Positions 14,920 through 22,258 of a stretch of 23,125 nt of DNA are shown here, piece by piece (the first letter of the stretch is position 1; each line of letters opens with the position of its first letter). Location of the stretch: assembly GCA_003599205.1 (NCBI GenBank), contig QZJA01000017.1, forward strand, positions 1 through 23,125, written 5' to 3'. The notes under the pieces were generated by a model. That model had not been told where the DNA came from. It was given only the letters and a program-made list of their open reading frames with translations, and searched no databases. Origin of the DNA: Candidatus Parcubacteria bacterium. GTDB taxonomy: Bacteria; Patescibacteriota; Patescibacteriia; UBA1558; GWA2-36-10. Position numbers and translations under genes: made by a program.

Positions 14920-16089
14920 TTAGGAGTTAATATTATTTTTATTGTATTTACGCCAATGATCAACCCAAGTATTCTTTTTGATTTCGATATACAATTTTTC
15001 TGCTTTTATTTTTTCTTTGCTTGTCGCCTGATCTAGGGATCTGACCGCTCGAATCAGTTCTTCGGAGCCATTATCAATCATATCTGGATTCCAGGTCAAA
15101 GGGGAAAAATCAGATGGTTTCGTGGCCGAAGCCCACCAAAAAGTACAAGAAGAAAGGCCTTTGTCCAAATGACGCCTAGACCAAATAAAATTTTTGTCAC
15201 TCCGATATTTATAGACCAAAGTACTAGCTAATTCTACCAAATCCCACAATAGCTTATGAATCTTATTCTGCGGATGGCTCCAAAGGGCGTAGGGTATATT
15301 TTTTTTAAGCTCAGACTCTTTGCTTTCCCAAGAACCATCACGCAAAATTATTTTCTTTTCTTTTTTAAGTCTCACTAAATAATCTTTTACTGACAAAACA
15401 TCCACCCGATTATCTTCCAACACTTTTTCCAGATGACCCTGCCAATCATTATGAAAATGTCCATAAATTTCGCCGTCAGTAGCAGAAATAATAGTTTGAT
15501 CTTTATAATCTGCCTGTAATTTTTTGAAAATAATTTCAGCTGGATAAGATTTGGAAATATCTCTATCCCTAAAAATTACTTTTAAACCCAACCCATCTAC
15601 TAAATATAAAATATCATTTTCTAATTGACCTTTATAATTTATCGGATCAAGAATAAGCCATTTAAAACCAAAATCTTTAACGATTTTAGCAACTCGCCTA
15701 CTATAAGCCATCTCCGGCAGATAAAATCCGGTGATATCTTTTAGCTCAAAATATTTAGCCAAAGTCTTTTGGTTGAGCTCTATTTGTCTTTTTATCTCTC
15801 TATCCGTCAATAAGGGTAAAAGCGCATGATATTTAGCCGAACCAGTAAGCTCCAGCTGGCCTCTTTTTACTTTTTTCTGCAACTCCTTGATCAAATCAGG
15901 ACGAAATTCCTCCAATTGCTCAAGCAATGAGCCGGTAGTGTTTAAAGTACATCTAAAGCGACGATATCTTTCAAATAATTTAAATAAATATTCATAACTT
16001 TCACTAGTTACTTGCTCTACCACCCCTCTTTGTTGCCAAGGTGGCTGATAAATATGAATGAAATTAACCCAAGTAATTTTATTATTCAC
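14920..16089 (-). CDS. Glycoside hydrolase family 57 (alpha-amylase / 4-alpha-glucanotransferase / branching type)
   Basis: 389-residue GH57 catalytic domain. The first signature is HIYQPP (12-17). GSAKYHALLPLL (83-94) is the second region. GFYLPEMAYS (121-130) contains E126, the expected nucleophile, and TDGEIYGHF (204-212) holds D205, the expected acid/base. It lacks the long C-terminal domain of archaeal GH57 amylases, so it is a short single-domain form. No signal peptide is present, so it acts inside the cell on alpha-glucan. The start is GTG (16087-16089), since no ATG lies upstream of the HIYQPP region. AGG abuts the start codon. A 51-base gap separates it from glycogen synthase 2 upstream, with no terminator visible. 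Confidence 0.88.
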   Translation of the reverse strand: MNNKITWVNFIHIYQPPWQQRGVVEQVTSESYEYLFKLFERYRRFRCTLNTTGSLLEQLEEFRPDLIKELQKKVKRGQLELTGSAKYHALLPLLTDREIKRQIELNQKTLAKYFELKDITGFYLPEMAYSRRVAKIVKDFGFKWLILDPINYKGQLENDILYLVDGLGLKVIFRDRDISKSYPAEIIFKKLQADYKDQTIISATDGEIYGHFHNDWQGHLEKVLEDNRVDVLSVKDYLVRLKKEKKIILRDGSWESKESELKKNIPYALWSHPQNKIHKLLWDLVELASTLVYKYRSDKNFIWSRRHLDKGLSSCTFWWASATKPSDFSPLTWNPDMIDNGSEELIRAVRSLDQATSKEKIKAEKLYIEIKKNTWVDHWRKYNKNNINS

Positions 16090-16140
16090 CCTGTTAGAAA
16101 TTAATAATTATTTTCCCCATTAGAATAATGTTACAAAATT

Positions 16141-17622
16141 CTAGCGGGTATCGTCTTGTTTTTTAAATTTTAAAGCTTTTTTATAAAGCTCTACATATTC
16201 TTTGGCTGGCACATCCCAAGAAAATGATGGCCTCATACCCCGCAAAACTAAATCGCGCCAAATTTTTTCATACTTATAAGTTTCTAAAGCTCTAGTAATA
16301 GCTACCACTAATTCTTGGGAATTATAATTTTTGAATTTAAAACCATTACCATCATTGCCTGGCTCAAAATTAACTACTGTATCATTAAGACCGCCGGTGC
16401 TCCTAACTATTGGCACACAGCCATAACGAAAAGCTTTCATTTGATTGATCCCACAGGGTTCATGGTGGGAAGGCATCAGTATCATATCTGAACCGGCATA
16501 AAGCTGAGTTTCGTATTTTAAAGTTTCTTCATGTGAAGGAATAATTGCTAATTTATCAGGAAAATTTTTAGCAACTTTTTTCAATTCGTTTATAAATGTC
16601 TTGTCGCCAGCTCCAGCGATTATCAGCTGCAAATCAAAATGCATCAAACGATTAATAATCTCCAAAATCAATTGAAAACCTTTTTGAAAAGTAATTCTAG
16701 AAGTAGTACATAAAATAGGGACATTCTCATCAACTTTTAACTCAAATAATTTTTGGATGTGTTTTTTATTAGCTTTTTTCTCCTGAATACTTTTATGGTC
16801 ATAATTACGATAAATTGTCTTATCGTTTTTTGGATTCAAATCATGATAATCAATTCCATTGACCACCCCAAAAAGCTTATGTCGCCGATTGATCAAAATA
16901 CGGTGTAAATCCTGGCCAAAACTAGGTCTCAATATTTCTTCGGCATAGGTCTCTGAAACTGTATTTATTACATCGGCGTGTAAAATGGCCCGTTTAACAA
17001 AATTAATATACTCCAGATTGGGATCAGAAAAAAGTGGTAAAGATTTTTTACCTTTGTCCTTGTGTTCACTAGGAACCTCCCACCAATTTGAGCCCAGCTG
17101 AAAAACCAAATTATGAATAGTAAAAACAACTGCCGCATCAGCCAAAGTTTTACTTTTTTTAAACCTCACTTTTTTCAAATAAGGGATAAGTCCTGACTGC
17201 CAGTCGTGACAATGAATAATATCCGCTTTAAATTTTAAAAGTGATATTAGTTTTAAAACTGCTACATCAAATAAATAAAAACGGGCATTTTCATGATCGG
17301 AACCATAAAGATTTTTGCGACGAGAAAAATACTTATCATTTCTGACTAAATAAACTTTTAACCCTGGCAAAAGCTCAGTTCGATAATAACTCACCTGCGC
17401 CTCATTTTCTTTGTCTATAGATAATTTAACATCGCTATAAATCTTTTCCAATTTATATTTATTCCGATCAAGCACTTGTTTATAAAAAGGTGTAACAATA
17501 ATAACCTCGTGTCCTAAACGATGTAAAGATTTCGGCAATGATCTAGCCACATCAGCTAAACCACCAGTCTTTGAGTAAGGGTCAACTTCTGAGCTAATTG
17601 ATACTATTTTATAATTTTTCAT
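16141..17622 (-). CDS. glgA: Glycogen/starch synthase, GT5 (copy 2)
   Basis: Second GT5 enzyme, also 493 residues. K18-T-G-G-L (KTGGLADVARSLP) is the donor-binding loop, IIHCHDWQSGLIPYL (about 138-152) the second signature, and HHEPCGINQMKAFRYG (E388) followed by VPIVRSTGGLNDTV the C-terminal donor loop. It differs clearly from copy 1 along its length (KTGGLADV against KVGGLGDV, and an insert NFEPGNDGNGFKFKN near 425), so it is an old paralogue, not a fresh duplication. Its start overlaps the ruvC stop by four bases. The two copies may differ in primer use or donor, as in plants and cyanobacteria (inference). Confidence 0.93.
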   Translation of the reverse strand: MKNYKIVSISSEVDPYSKTGGLADVARSLPKSLHRLGHEVIIVTPFYKQVLDRNKYKLEKIYSDVKLSIDKENEAQVSYYRTELLPGLKVYLVRNDKYFSRRKNLYGSDHENARFYLFDVAVLKLISLLKFKADIIHCHDWQSGLIPYLKKVRFKKSKTLADAAVVFTIHNLVFQLGSNWWEVPSEHKDKGKKSLPLFSDPNLEYINFVKRAILHADVINTVSETYAEEILRPSFGQDLHRILINRRHKLFGVVNGIDYHDLNPKNDKTIYRNYDHKSIQEKKANKKHIQKLFELKVDENVPILCTTSRITFQKGFQLILEIINRLMHFDLQLIIAGAGDKTFINELKKVAKNFPDKLAIIPSHEETLKYETQLYAGSDMILMPSHHEPCGINQMKAFRYGCVPIVRSTGGLNDTVVNFEPGNDGNGFKFKNYNSQELVVAITRALETYKYEKIWRDLVLRGMRPSFSWDVPAKEYVELYKKALKFKKQDDTR

Positions 17623-18113
17623 GCCAATTTTTTATTAAAAAATGAAGCGGTGATAGCAATAGCCAAAGCATCGGCCGCATCATCTGGCTGAGGAACGGCT
17701 CGTAAATTCAAAAGCGCCTTAACCATAGTACCAACTTGATACTTACTGGCCTGACCATTAGCACAAACTGCTTGTTTGACCTGGAGCGGAGTAAATTCTA
17801 AGGGCTCAATCTTATTTTTGGCAATTGCCAAAAGTATTACCCCTCGAGCCTGACCAACATCCAAGGCTGTTTTTACATTTTTAGCAAAATAAAGTTTTTC
17901 TACTGCTACTATACTAGGTCGATATTTAACCATTAGCTTATCTACTTGAGTATAAATTTCTTCCAAACGCTTAAAAAAAATTTTATCTTTTCCTGTTTTT
18001 ATACTACCAGCATCAATAAATTTTATTTTATTTCCTATTTTTTCAATAACACCAAAACCAGTATCAGCAATACCAGGGTCAAAGCCTAAGATTATTGTGT
18101 TTTTAGAAATCAT
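17619..18113 (-). CDS. ruvC: Holliday junction resolvase RuvC
   Basis: 164-residue RNase H-fold endonuclease that cuts Holliday junctions during recombination. The four acidic residues can be placed: D12 in ILGFDPGIADTG, E72 in VAVEKLYFAKN, and D145 and D148 in PQPDDAADALAIAI. QARGVILLA and FTPLQVKQAVCANGQASKYQV are also family signatures. The start overlaps the yebC stop (TAATG), and the stop overlaps the glgA2 start by four bases. ruvA and ruvB, its usual partners, are not in the window. Confidence 0.95.
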   Translation of the reverse strand: MISKNTIILGFDPGIADTGFGVIEKIGNKIKFIDAGSIKTGKDKIFFKRLEEIYTQVDKLMVKYRPSIVAVEKLYFAKNVKTALDVGQARGVILLAIAKNKIEPLEFTPLQVKQAVCANGQASKYQVGTMVKALLNLRAVPQPDDAADALAIAITASFFNKKLA

Positions 18114-18817
18114 TAAACGTCGGCGTTGGTAAAGATATTATTTATATCATCATCCTCATCAAGCGCATCCAAAAGGCTAATAAGTTTTTCTGGCTCTTGA
18201 GGAATAATTTTATCTTTAGCCAGATATACTACTTCCGAACTACTAACTTCAAATCCAGCTGCTTGAATCTTATCCTTAGCTGCTTGTAGTTGATCAATGG
18301 GTACTATTATCTTTGTTTCACCGTCACTAAAAATATCATCAGCTCCTGCTTCAATTACTTTAAGCTCCTCTTCTTCACTGAGTTTTTCTTTATTAATAAT
18401 AATTTCCCCTTTAGGCTCAAACATCCACATCACACTACCATTACTCCCCAAACTACCGTTGTGTTTACCCAGTATATGTTTTAGGTTGGAAACTGTCCGA
18501 TTTTTGTTGTCTGTTAATACTTCTACCAAAAGAGCTGCTCCTTCTGGACCATAAGCCTCGTAAAATAAACTCTCTATTTGTTGGCCGTCGGTCTGCCCAC
18601 TGCCTTTATTGATCGCTCTCTCTATATTCTCTTTGGGCATAGACAAAGTCTTAGCCTTATCAATGGCCATTCTCAACTTAAAATTAGCTTCTGGATCAGC
18701 TCCATCGCGGGCAGCGACTGATATATTCTTTGATAATTTGGTAAAGAGATGGCTGCGCTTAGCATCTTTGCTTTCCTTGGCTCTTTTGGTTGTAGCCCAT
18801 TTACTGTGTCCACTCAT
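18113..18817 (-). CDS. yebC: YebC/PmpR (TACO1) family protein
   Basis: 234 residues from the ATG at 18817 (MSGHSKWATTKRAKESKDAKR), the universal YebC start. An in-frame TTG 11 codons upstream is not needed. The family signatures SKNISVAARDGADPEANFKLRMAIDKAK-type helices (about 30-57; key parts AARDGADPEAN and LRMAIDKAK), MPKENIERAINKG and YEAYGPEGAALLVEVLTDNKNRT are complete. Members have been described as DNA-binding regulators and, more recently, as ribosome-associated factors easing translation of difficult stretches. yebC next to ruvC is a common bacterial arrangement. It leads the long minus-strand series and has its own promoter. Confidence 0.95.
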   Translation of the reverse strand: MSGHSKWATTKRAKESKDAKRSHLFTKLSKNISVAARDGADPEANFKLRMAIDKAKTLSMPKENIERAINKGSGQTDGQQIESLFYEAYGPEGAALLVEVLTDNKNRTVSNLKHILGKHNGSLGSNGSVMWMFEPKGEIIINKEKLSEEEELKVIEAGADDIFSDGETKIIVPIDQLQAAKDKIQAAGFEVSSSEVVYLAKDKIIPQEPEKLISLLDALDEDDDINNIFTNADV

Positions 18818-18861
18818 AATAGAAAAAAAATTAAGAAATAAAAATATCAAATACTACTAGC

Positions 18862-18890
18862 ATATTAGCAATAAACACACAAAAAATCAA
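18862..18890 (-). promoter_or_regulatory. Promoter of the yebC-ruvC-glgA2 series
   Basis: Minus strand -35 TTGATT (18890-18885), 17-base spacer, -10 TAATAT (18867-18862). The start near 18855 leaves a leader of about 37 bases. No Shine-Dalgarno sequence precedes the ATG. Confidence 0.65.
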
Positions 18891-18917
18891 TGCTAAATCA
18901 CTTTTTAAAAAAAAGAC

Positions 18918-18946
18918 TTGACGATTATAAAAATAGATAATAAACT
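18918..18946 (+). promoter_or_regulatory. Candidate promoter of a short transcript
   Basis: -35 TTGACG (18918-18923), 17-base spacer, -10 TAAACT (18941-18946). A start near 18953 would lie about 57 bases before a strong terminator hairpin, defining a short RNA. Confidence 0.4.
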
Positions 18947-18952
18947 AAAAAC

Positions 18953-19045
18953 ATCATTCGTTCTGTCACGCCAGACTATACTTTAAAATCAAGAAAATAA
19001 GTAGGTCCGATCTCCGTACCCATGCCTGGCGGAGATTTTTTCTTT
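18953..19045 (+). ncRNA. Candidate small RNA or terminated leader
   Basis: The stretch between a plausible promoter and a strong rho-independent hairpin contains no convincing reading frame and would give an RNA of about 90-95 bases. I do not recognise a known family: it lacks the GGAA-type apical loop of SRP RNA, and riboswitch signatures I know do not fit convincingly. It could also be an attenuator controlling the membrane-protein gene at 19086, though that gene appears to have its own promoter after the terminator. This is inferred from signals only. Confidence 0.35.
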
Positions 19046-19047
19046 TT
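19010..19047 (+). terminator. Rho-independent terminator upstream of the STT3-like gene
   Basis: Stem ATCTCCG (19010-19016) / CGGAGAT (19030-19036), with an inner CCA/TGG pairing (19020-19022 with 19027-19029), then TTTTTTCTTTTT. No T run follows on the minus strand, so it acts on plus-strand transcripts. Confidence 0.75.
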
Positions 19048-19050
19048 GCC

Positions 19051-19079
19051 TTTATTAAGTAGCTCATTTTTGATAAAAT
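19051..19079 (+). promoter_or_regulatory. Promoter of the two membrane-protein genes (extended -10)
   Basis: TGA-TAAAAT (19071-19079) is an extended -10, with TTTATT 17 bases upstream (19051-19056) as a weak -35. Transcription would begin at about 19085-19086, on the ATG itself, giving a leaderless mRNA. Confidence 0.5.
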
Positions 19080-19085
19080 ACTATC

Positions 19086-20684
19086 ATGAAAGAAAAAAAT
19101 AAAGACAAAAATAAATTCTTCGGTCTAATGAGCAAGTGGAAGCTTGATTATTTGTTGCTTTTTTTAATAACTGGCCTATATTTTGGGCATATCCAGTGGA
19201 ATCTAATAGTCGGTGATCCTGATGGCTTTTACCACACCAAAATAGCCTTGCTACTCAGACAAGGCATAATGCTGGAAAAGCTTCCCTGGATGCAATTTTC
19301 GACCCTAAGAGACAGCTTTACAGACCACCACCTCTTGTACCATATCCTTTTGGTACCCTTTACCTATATAAATGAAAACCCTTTGCTGGGAATAAAAATA
19401 GCCACCGTTCTGTTTACCCTTCTTTCAATCTTGGTCTTTTATTGGCTACTCAAAAAATTACACCTTGTCTGGCCTTGGTTATGGGCAGTTTTATTTATTA
19501 CTTTGGGTGGCGCTACTTTCCGTCTCTCTTTGGTCAAAGCTAACGCTTTGTCTCTAGTATTGGTCTGGTTTTTTATCTACGCTCTGATAGAAAGAAAAAC
19601 TTGGCTACTATTTATCCTATCCTTTGTATTTGTCTGGCTCTATGGTGGCTGGCCGCTAGCTATACTAATTGCTCTGATTTATCTGATGACTGATAAAGTA
19701 TACAAAAAAATACATAGCTCCAAACTAAAAATATTTTGGCAGAAGACTATAAAAATTTTCACTGACCCCCAAATCAGCAACAAAAAAATTATCTGGGCAA
19801 TAATTTTTGGCTTGACCGCCGGATTAATATTAAACCCCTACTGGCCACAAAATATTTATTTTTATTACCAACAAGTCTTTCAAATCGGTATTATAAATCA
19901 AGGGAACAATTTTGCTGTTGGGGCCGAATGGTACGGTACTACACCAATGCATGTTGTTTCGGCTATCCCACATCTCTTTATTATTTCGATTATCGTAATA
20001 ACTTTTGGCATTGCTAATTTCAAAAAAATGAGCAAACAAACACTGTTTAGCTTTGCCTTAACTTTTGTATTTCTACTTCTAACTATAAAATCAAGACGCT
20101 ATATAGAATATATGGCGCCATTTACTTTGCTCTTTGTGGCTTGTGGCAGTAGCGATCTGATCAAGCTGATAAAGTGGGAGGAGGCAAAAGATTTTTGGAA
20201 AAAATTGCCTTATATTTTAAAAAGTTACGGCGCTTTACTGGCAATAGTTTTTGTTGTCGCTGTACTACCCAAGACAATTGAAAAAACTATCGCTGTGGAA
20301 TTTTCTGGAAAATGGGAAGTTAATAGATTTGAAATGGCCAGCAACTGGCTAAAAGAAAATAGCCCAGAAAAATCTATTGTTTTTCATACTGACTGGGATC
20401 AGTGGCCAGCCCTTTACTATCATAATGATCACAATTATTATATTGTCGGCTTAGACCCCACCTTTATGAACAATTATGATGAGCAGTTACATCAACTTTA
20501 TATAAATCTGACTACCGCTGAAATAAATTTGAACTTGGCTAGCAAAATAAAAGAGAATTTTGGGGCCGAGTTTATCTTAGCGGAAAAAGAGCGACACAAA
20601 AAATTTGTTGATAAGCTTGATCGAGACTCAGGTGCGATGACCGTCTATGAAGACGATGATGTAAAAATTTATAAAATTAGATAA
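19086..20684 (+). CDS. GT-C fold membrane glycosyltransferase, STT3/AglB-like
   Basis: 532-residue integral membrane protein with about ten predicted membrane segments (roughly 21-38, 103-122, 127-147, 150-200, 235-252, 290-338 and 372-395), then a soluble C-terminal part from about 400. The first external loop reads VGDPDGFYHTKIA (D44, D46, H50), close to the DPDxYYH metal-binding motif of oligosaccharyltransferase STT3/AglB. SFTDHHLLYHILL (77-89; D80, H81, H82) is a second acidic patch. In the soluble part, TDWDQWPALYYH (435-446) lies where STT3 proteins have WWDYG, and ...VGLDPTFMNNYDEQLH follows as in that family. It probably transfers a sugar or glycan from a polyprenyl-phosphate carrier at the outer membrane face. 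The acceptor is unknown. Its stop overlaps the next start (TAATG). Confidence 0.7.
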   Translation: MKEKNKDKNKFFGLMSKWKLDYLLLFLITGLYFGHIQWNLIVGDPDGFYHTKIALLLRQGIMLEKLPWMQFSTLRDSFTDHHLLYHILLVPFTYINENPLLGIKIATVLFTLLSILVFYWLLKKLHLVWPWLWAVLFITLGGATFRLSLVKANALSLVLVWFFIYALIERKTWLLFILSFVFVWLYGGWPLAILIALIYLMTDKVYKKIHSSKLKIFWQKTIKIFTDPQISNKKIIWAIIFGLTAGLILNPYWPQNIYFYYQQVFQIGIINQGNNFAVGAEWYGTTPMHVVSAIPHLFIISIIVITFGIANFKKMSKQTLFSFALTFVFLLLTIKSRRYIEYMAPFTLLFVACGSSDLIKLIKWEEAKDFWKKLPYILKSYGALLAIVFVVAVLPKTIEKTIAVEFSGKWEVNRFEMASNWLKENSPEKSIVFHTDWDQWPALYYHNDHNYYIVGLDPTFMNNYDEQLHQLYINLTTAEINLNLASKIKENFGAEFILAEKERHKKFVDKLDRDSGAMTVYEDDDVKIYKIR

Positions 20685-22258
20685 TGTCTTGGCTGAAAAA
20701 AAATAAACTTCTGCTGTTACTGATAATTGTTTTTTTATTTTTAAACAACTTGCCTTATTTAGCTGGTAGCTATCAATCAATCATAAATAAAAACATCAGC
20801 TACAACGGGTCTCCTTTGGTCAACGAGGGGGATTATTTTGTTTATCTATCATATATTGAGCAAGGTAAAGAAAATATTTTCACTAGAAATTTATATGACT
20901 ATCAAGCTGGCAAGGCTGTGCTTTTCAGCCCCCTGTGGTTTGTAGTCGGTCAAGTAGCTAGATTGAATAATAATATAATAAGCTACCATATTTTTAGGCT
21001 AATATTTACCTTGGGCTTTATCACTGTACTCTGGTGGTGGCTAAAAAAAATATTTGCTACTTATAAAAAGCAACTCTTAGCTCTAACTACGGTCTTGTTT
21101 GGCAATGGGCTAGGTGTATTTTTTCTTAGTTTCTGGCCCAACCGCGGTATTTCACCCGTTAACTTATGGGTTTCTGAAGCTAATACTTTTTTAAATTTAT
21201 ACCAAGGGCCACTATTTTCTCTGTCACAAACTCTGATTATTTTAATCTTTGCTCTGTTTATAAAAAGTGTCCGCGATAATACTAAAAAACTTATACCACT
21301 ATATTTTTTTCTCAGCTTATTACTTTTTATTTTGCACCCTTATGAGCTAGTTATAATCAACCTTGTTTTAAGCAGCTGGGCAATCAGTGAGTACCAACAA
21401 AATAAAAATAAAAAAATAGTACTTTATTTGGCCTACTTATATCTTGCTTCTGTACTAGCTGCCCTATACTACTTAAAATTGTTTCAAGATCCGAGCATGG
21501 GCCAATACCGCGAGCAAAACATTGTTGCTTCAGGAAATATTTTGGAATATTTATTTGGCTTTGGTGGATTATTTATTTTATCCTTCTGGGGAATATATTA
21601 TGCTGGCAAAAATAAATTACTAAAAAATCCTTACCTTAGATTAATCTTAATTTGGGTAATACTTGGCTGGATAATGGTTTATTTGCCACTTAACTTCAAC
21701 CGTCGCTTGGCCAATGGTTGGCATATTCCTTTGGCTATCATGTCTGCCTTAGCCCTTACTTATATCTACCAACGAGCAAAACCGTTATTTAAAGGCAGTT
21801 TAATCGCTCTGGTAGCCATTGTCTTATCTTTTGATACTTTCTATCACATACTCCTCTATACTGATAATATTTACAACAATAGCCGTGACTCTCAGGTCTA
21901 TCTAAGCCCAGATCGTTTATCAATTTACAAAATTATAAATTTGACTATACCAAAAGACTCAACTATATTGACCCGCGCTTTGGAAGGAAACAGACTACCG
22001 GCCTTTGTAAATGCCAAAGTGTATGTTGGCCACGATATCCAAACCTGGCAAGCAGAAGAAAAAAATAAAGAAACTTTTAGTATTTGGACCAGCCAAGAGG
22101 ATATTAGTCAGTGGCTAGATGATCATCAGATAAATTATATTTTTGCTAGCCGAGAATATATAAAAGAAATAGATAATATAAAATGGCTCGCTCAAGAGCC
22201 CTATATCAAAAGTATAATAAACGACAAAGATTTTATCTTCTATGAAGTCAGAAGGTAA
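20684..22258 (+). CDS. Multi-spanning membrane protein, probable GT-C glycosyltransferase
   Basis: 524 residues, with a first membrane segment at 8-27 and about nine more between 95 and 395. The first external loop NGSPLVNEGDYFVYLSYIEQG (41-61) carries D50, a single acidic site like that of GT-C enzymes that use polyprenyl-phosphate sugars. After about 410 comes a soluble domain with RLPAFVNAKVYVGHDIQTW and IWTSQEDISQWLDDHQINYIF patterns common in uncharacterised bacterial GT-C-like proteins. I do not recognise a named family. The start overlaps the STT3-like stop by one base, so the two are coupled and may act on one glycan pathway. Its 3' end overlaps the convergent DUF2079-like gene by 11 bases, without a terminator. 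Confidence 0.6.
   Translation: MSWLKKNKLLLLLIIVFLFLNNLPYLAGSYQSIINKNISYNGSPLVNEGDYFVYLSYIEQGKENIFTRNLYDYQAGKAVLFSPLWFVVGQVARLNNNIISYHIFRLIFTLGFITVLWWWLKKIFATYKKQLLALTTVLFGNGLGVFFLSFWPNRGISPVNLWVSEANTFLNLYQGPLFSLSQTLIILIFALFIKSVRDNTKKLIPLYFFLSLLLFILHPYELVIINLVLSSWAISEYQQNKNKKIVLYLAYLYLASVLAALYYLKLFQDPSMGQYREQNIVASGNILEYLFGFGGLFILSFWGIYYAGKNKLLKNPYLRLILIWVILGWIMVYLPLNFNRRLANGWHIPLAIMSALALTYIYQRAKPLFKGSLIALVAIVLSFDTFYHILLYTDNIYNNSRDSQVYLSPDRLSIYKIINLTIPKDSTILTRALEGNRLPAFVNAKVYVGHDIQTWQAEEKNKETFSIWTSQEDISQWLDDHQINYIFASREYIKEIDNIKWLAQEPYIKSIINDKDFIFYEVRR

Noticed and set aside
14916..14963. N-terminal extension of the phosphotransferase starting at a TTG
   Set aside because: It would overlap the GH57 gene by 44 bases, while an ATG at 14915 lies four bases after the GH57 stop, as elsewhere in this series.
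16090..16140. Possible promoter or terminator between glgA2 and the GH57 gene
   Set aside because: The gap has an AATAATTATT palindrome but no GC stem with a T run, and no -35/-10 pair with good spacing.
18297..18554. Plus-strand open frame of 85 codons opposite yebC
   Set aside because: It is antisense to a conserved gene and shows a repetitive Ser/Leu/Pro composition typical of a shadow frame.
18818..18850. N-terminal extension of YebC starting at a TTG
   Set aside because: The ATG at 18817 gives the universally conserved MSGHSKW start, and the extension is only an AT-rich leader.
19022..19102. 26-codon open frame MPGGDFFFLPLL... running through the terminator T run into the STT3-like gene
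   Set aside because: It begins in the hairpin loop, its hydrophobic residues come from the T-rich terminator tail, and it has no ribosome binding site. It is probably chance.
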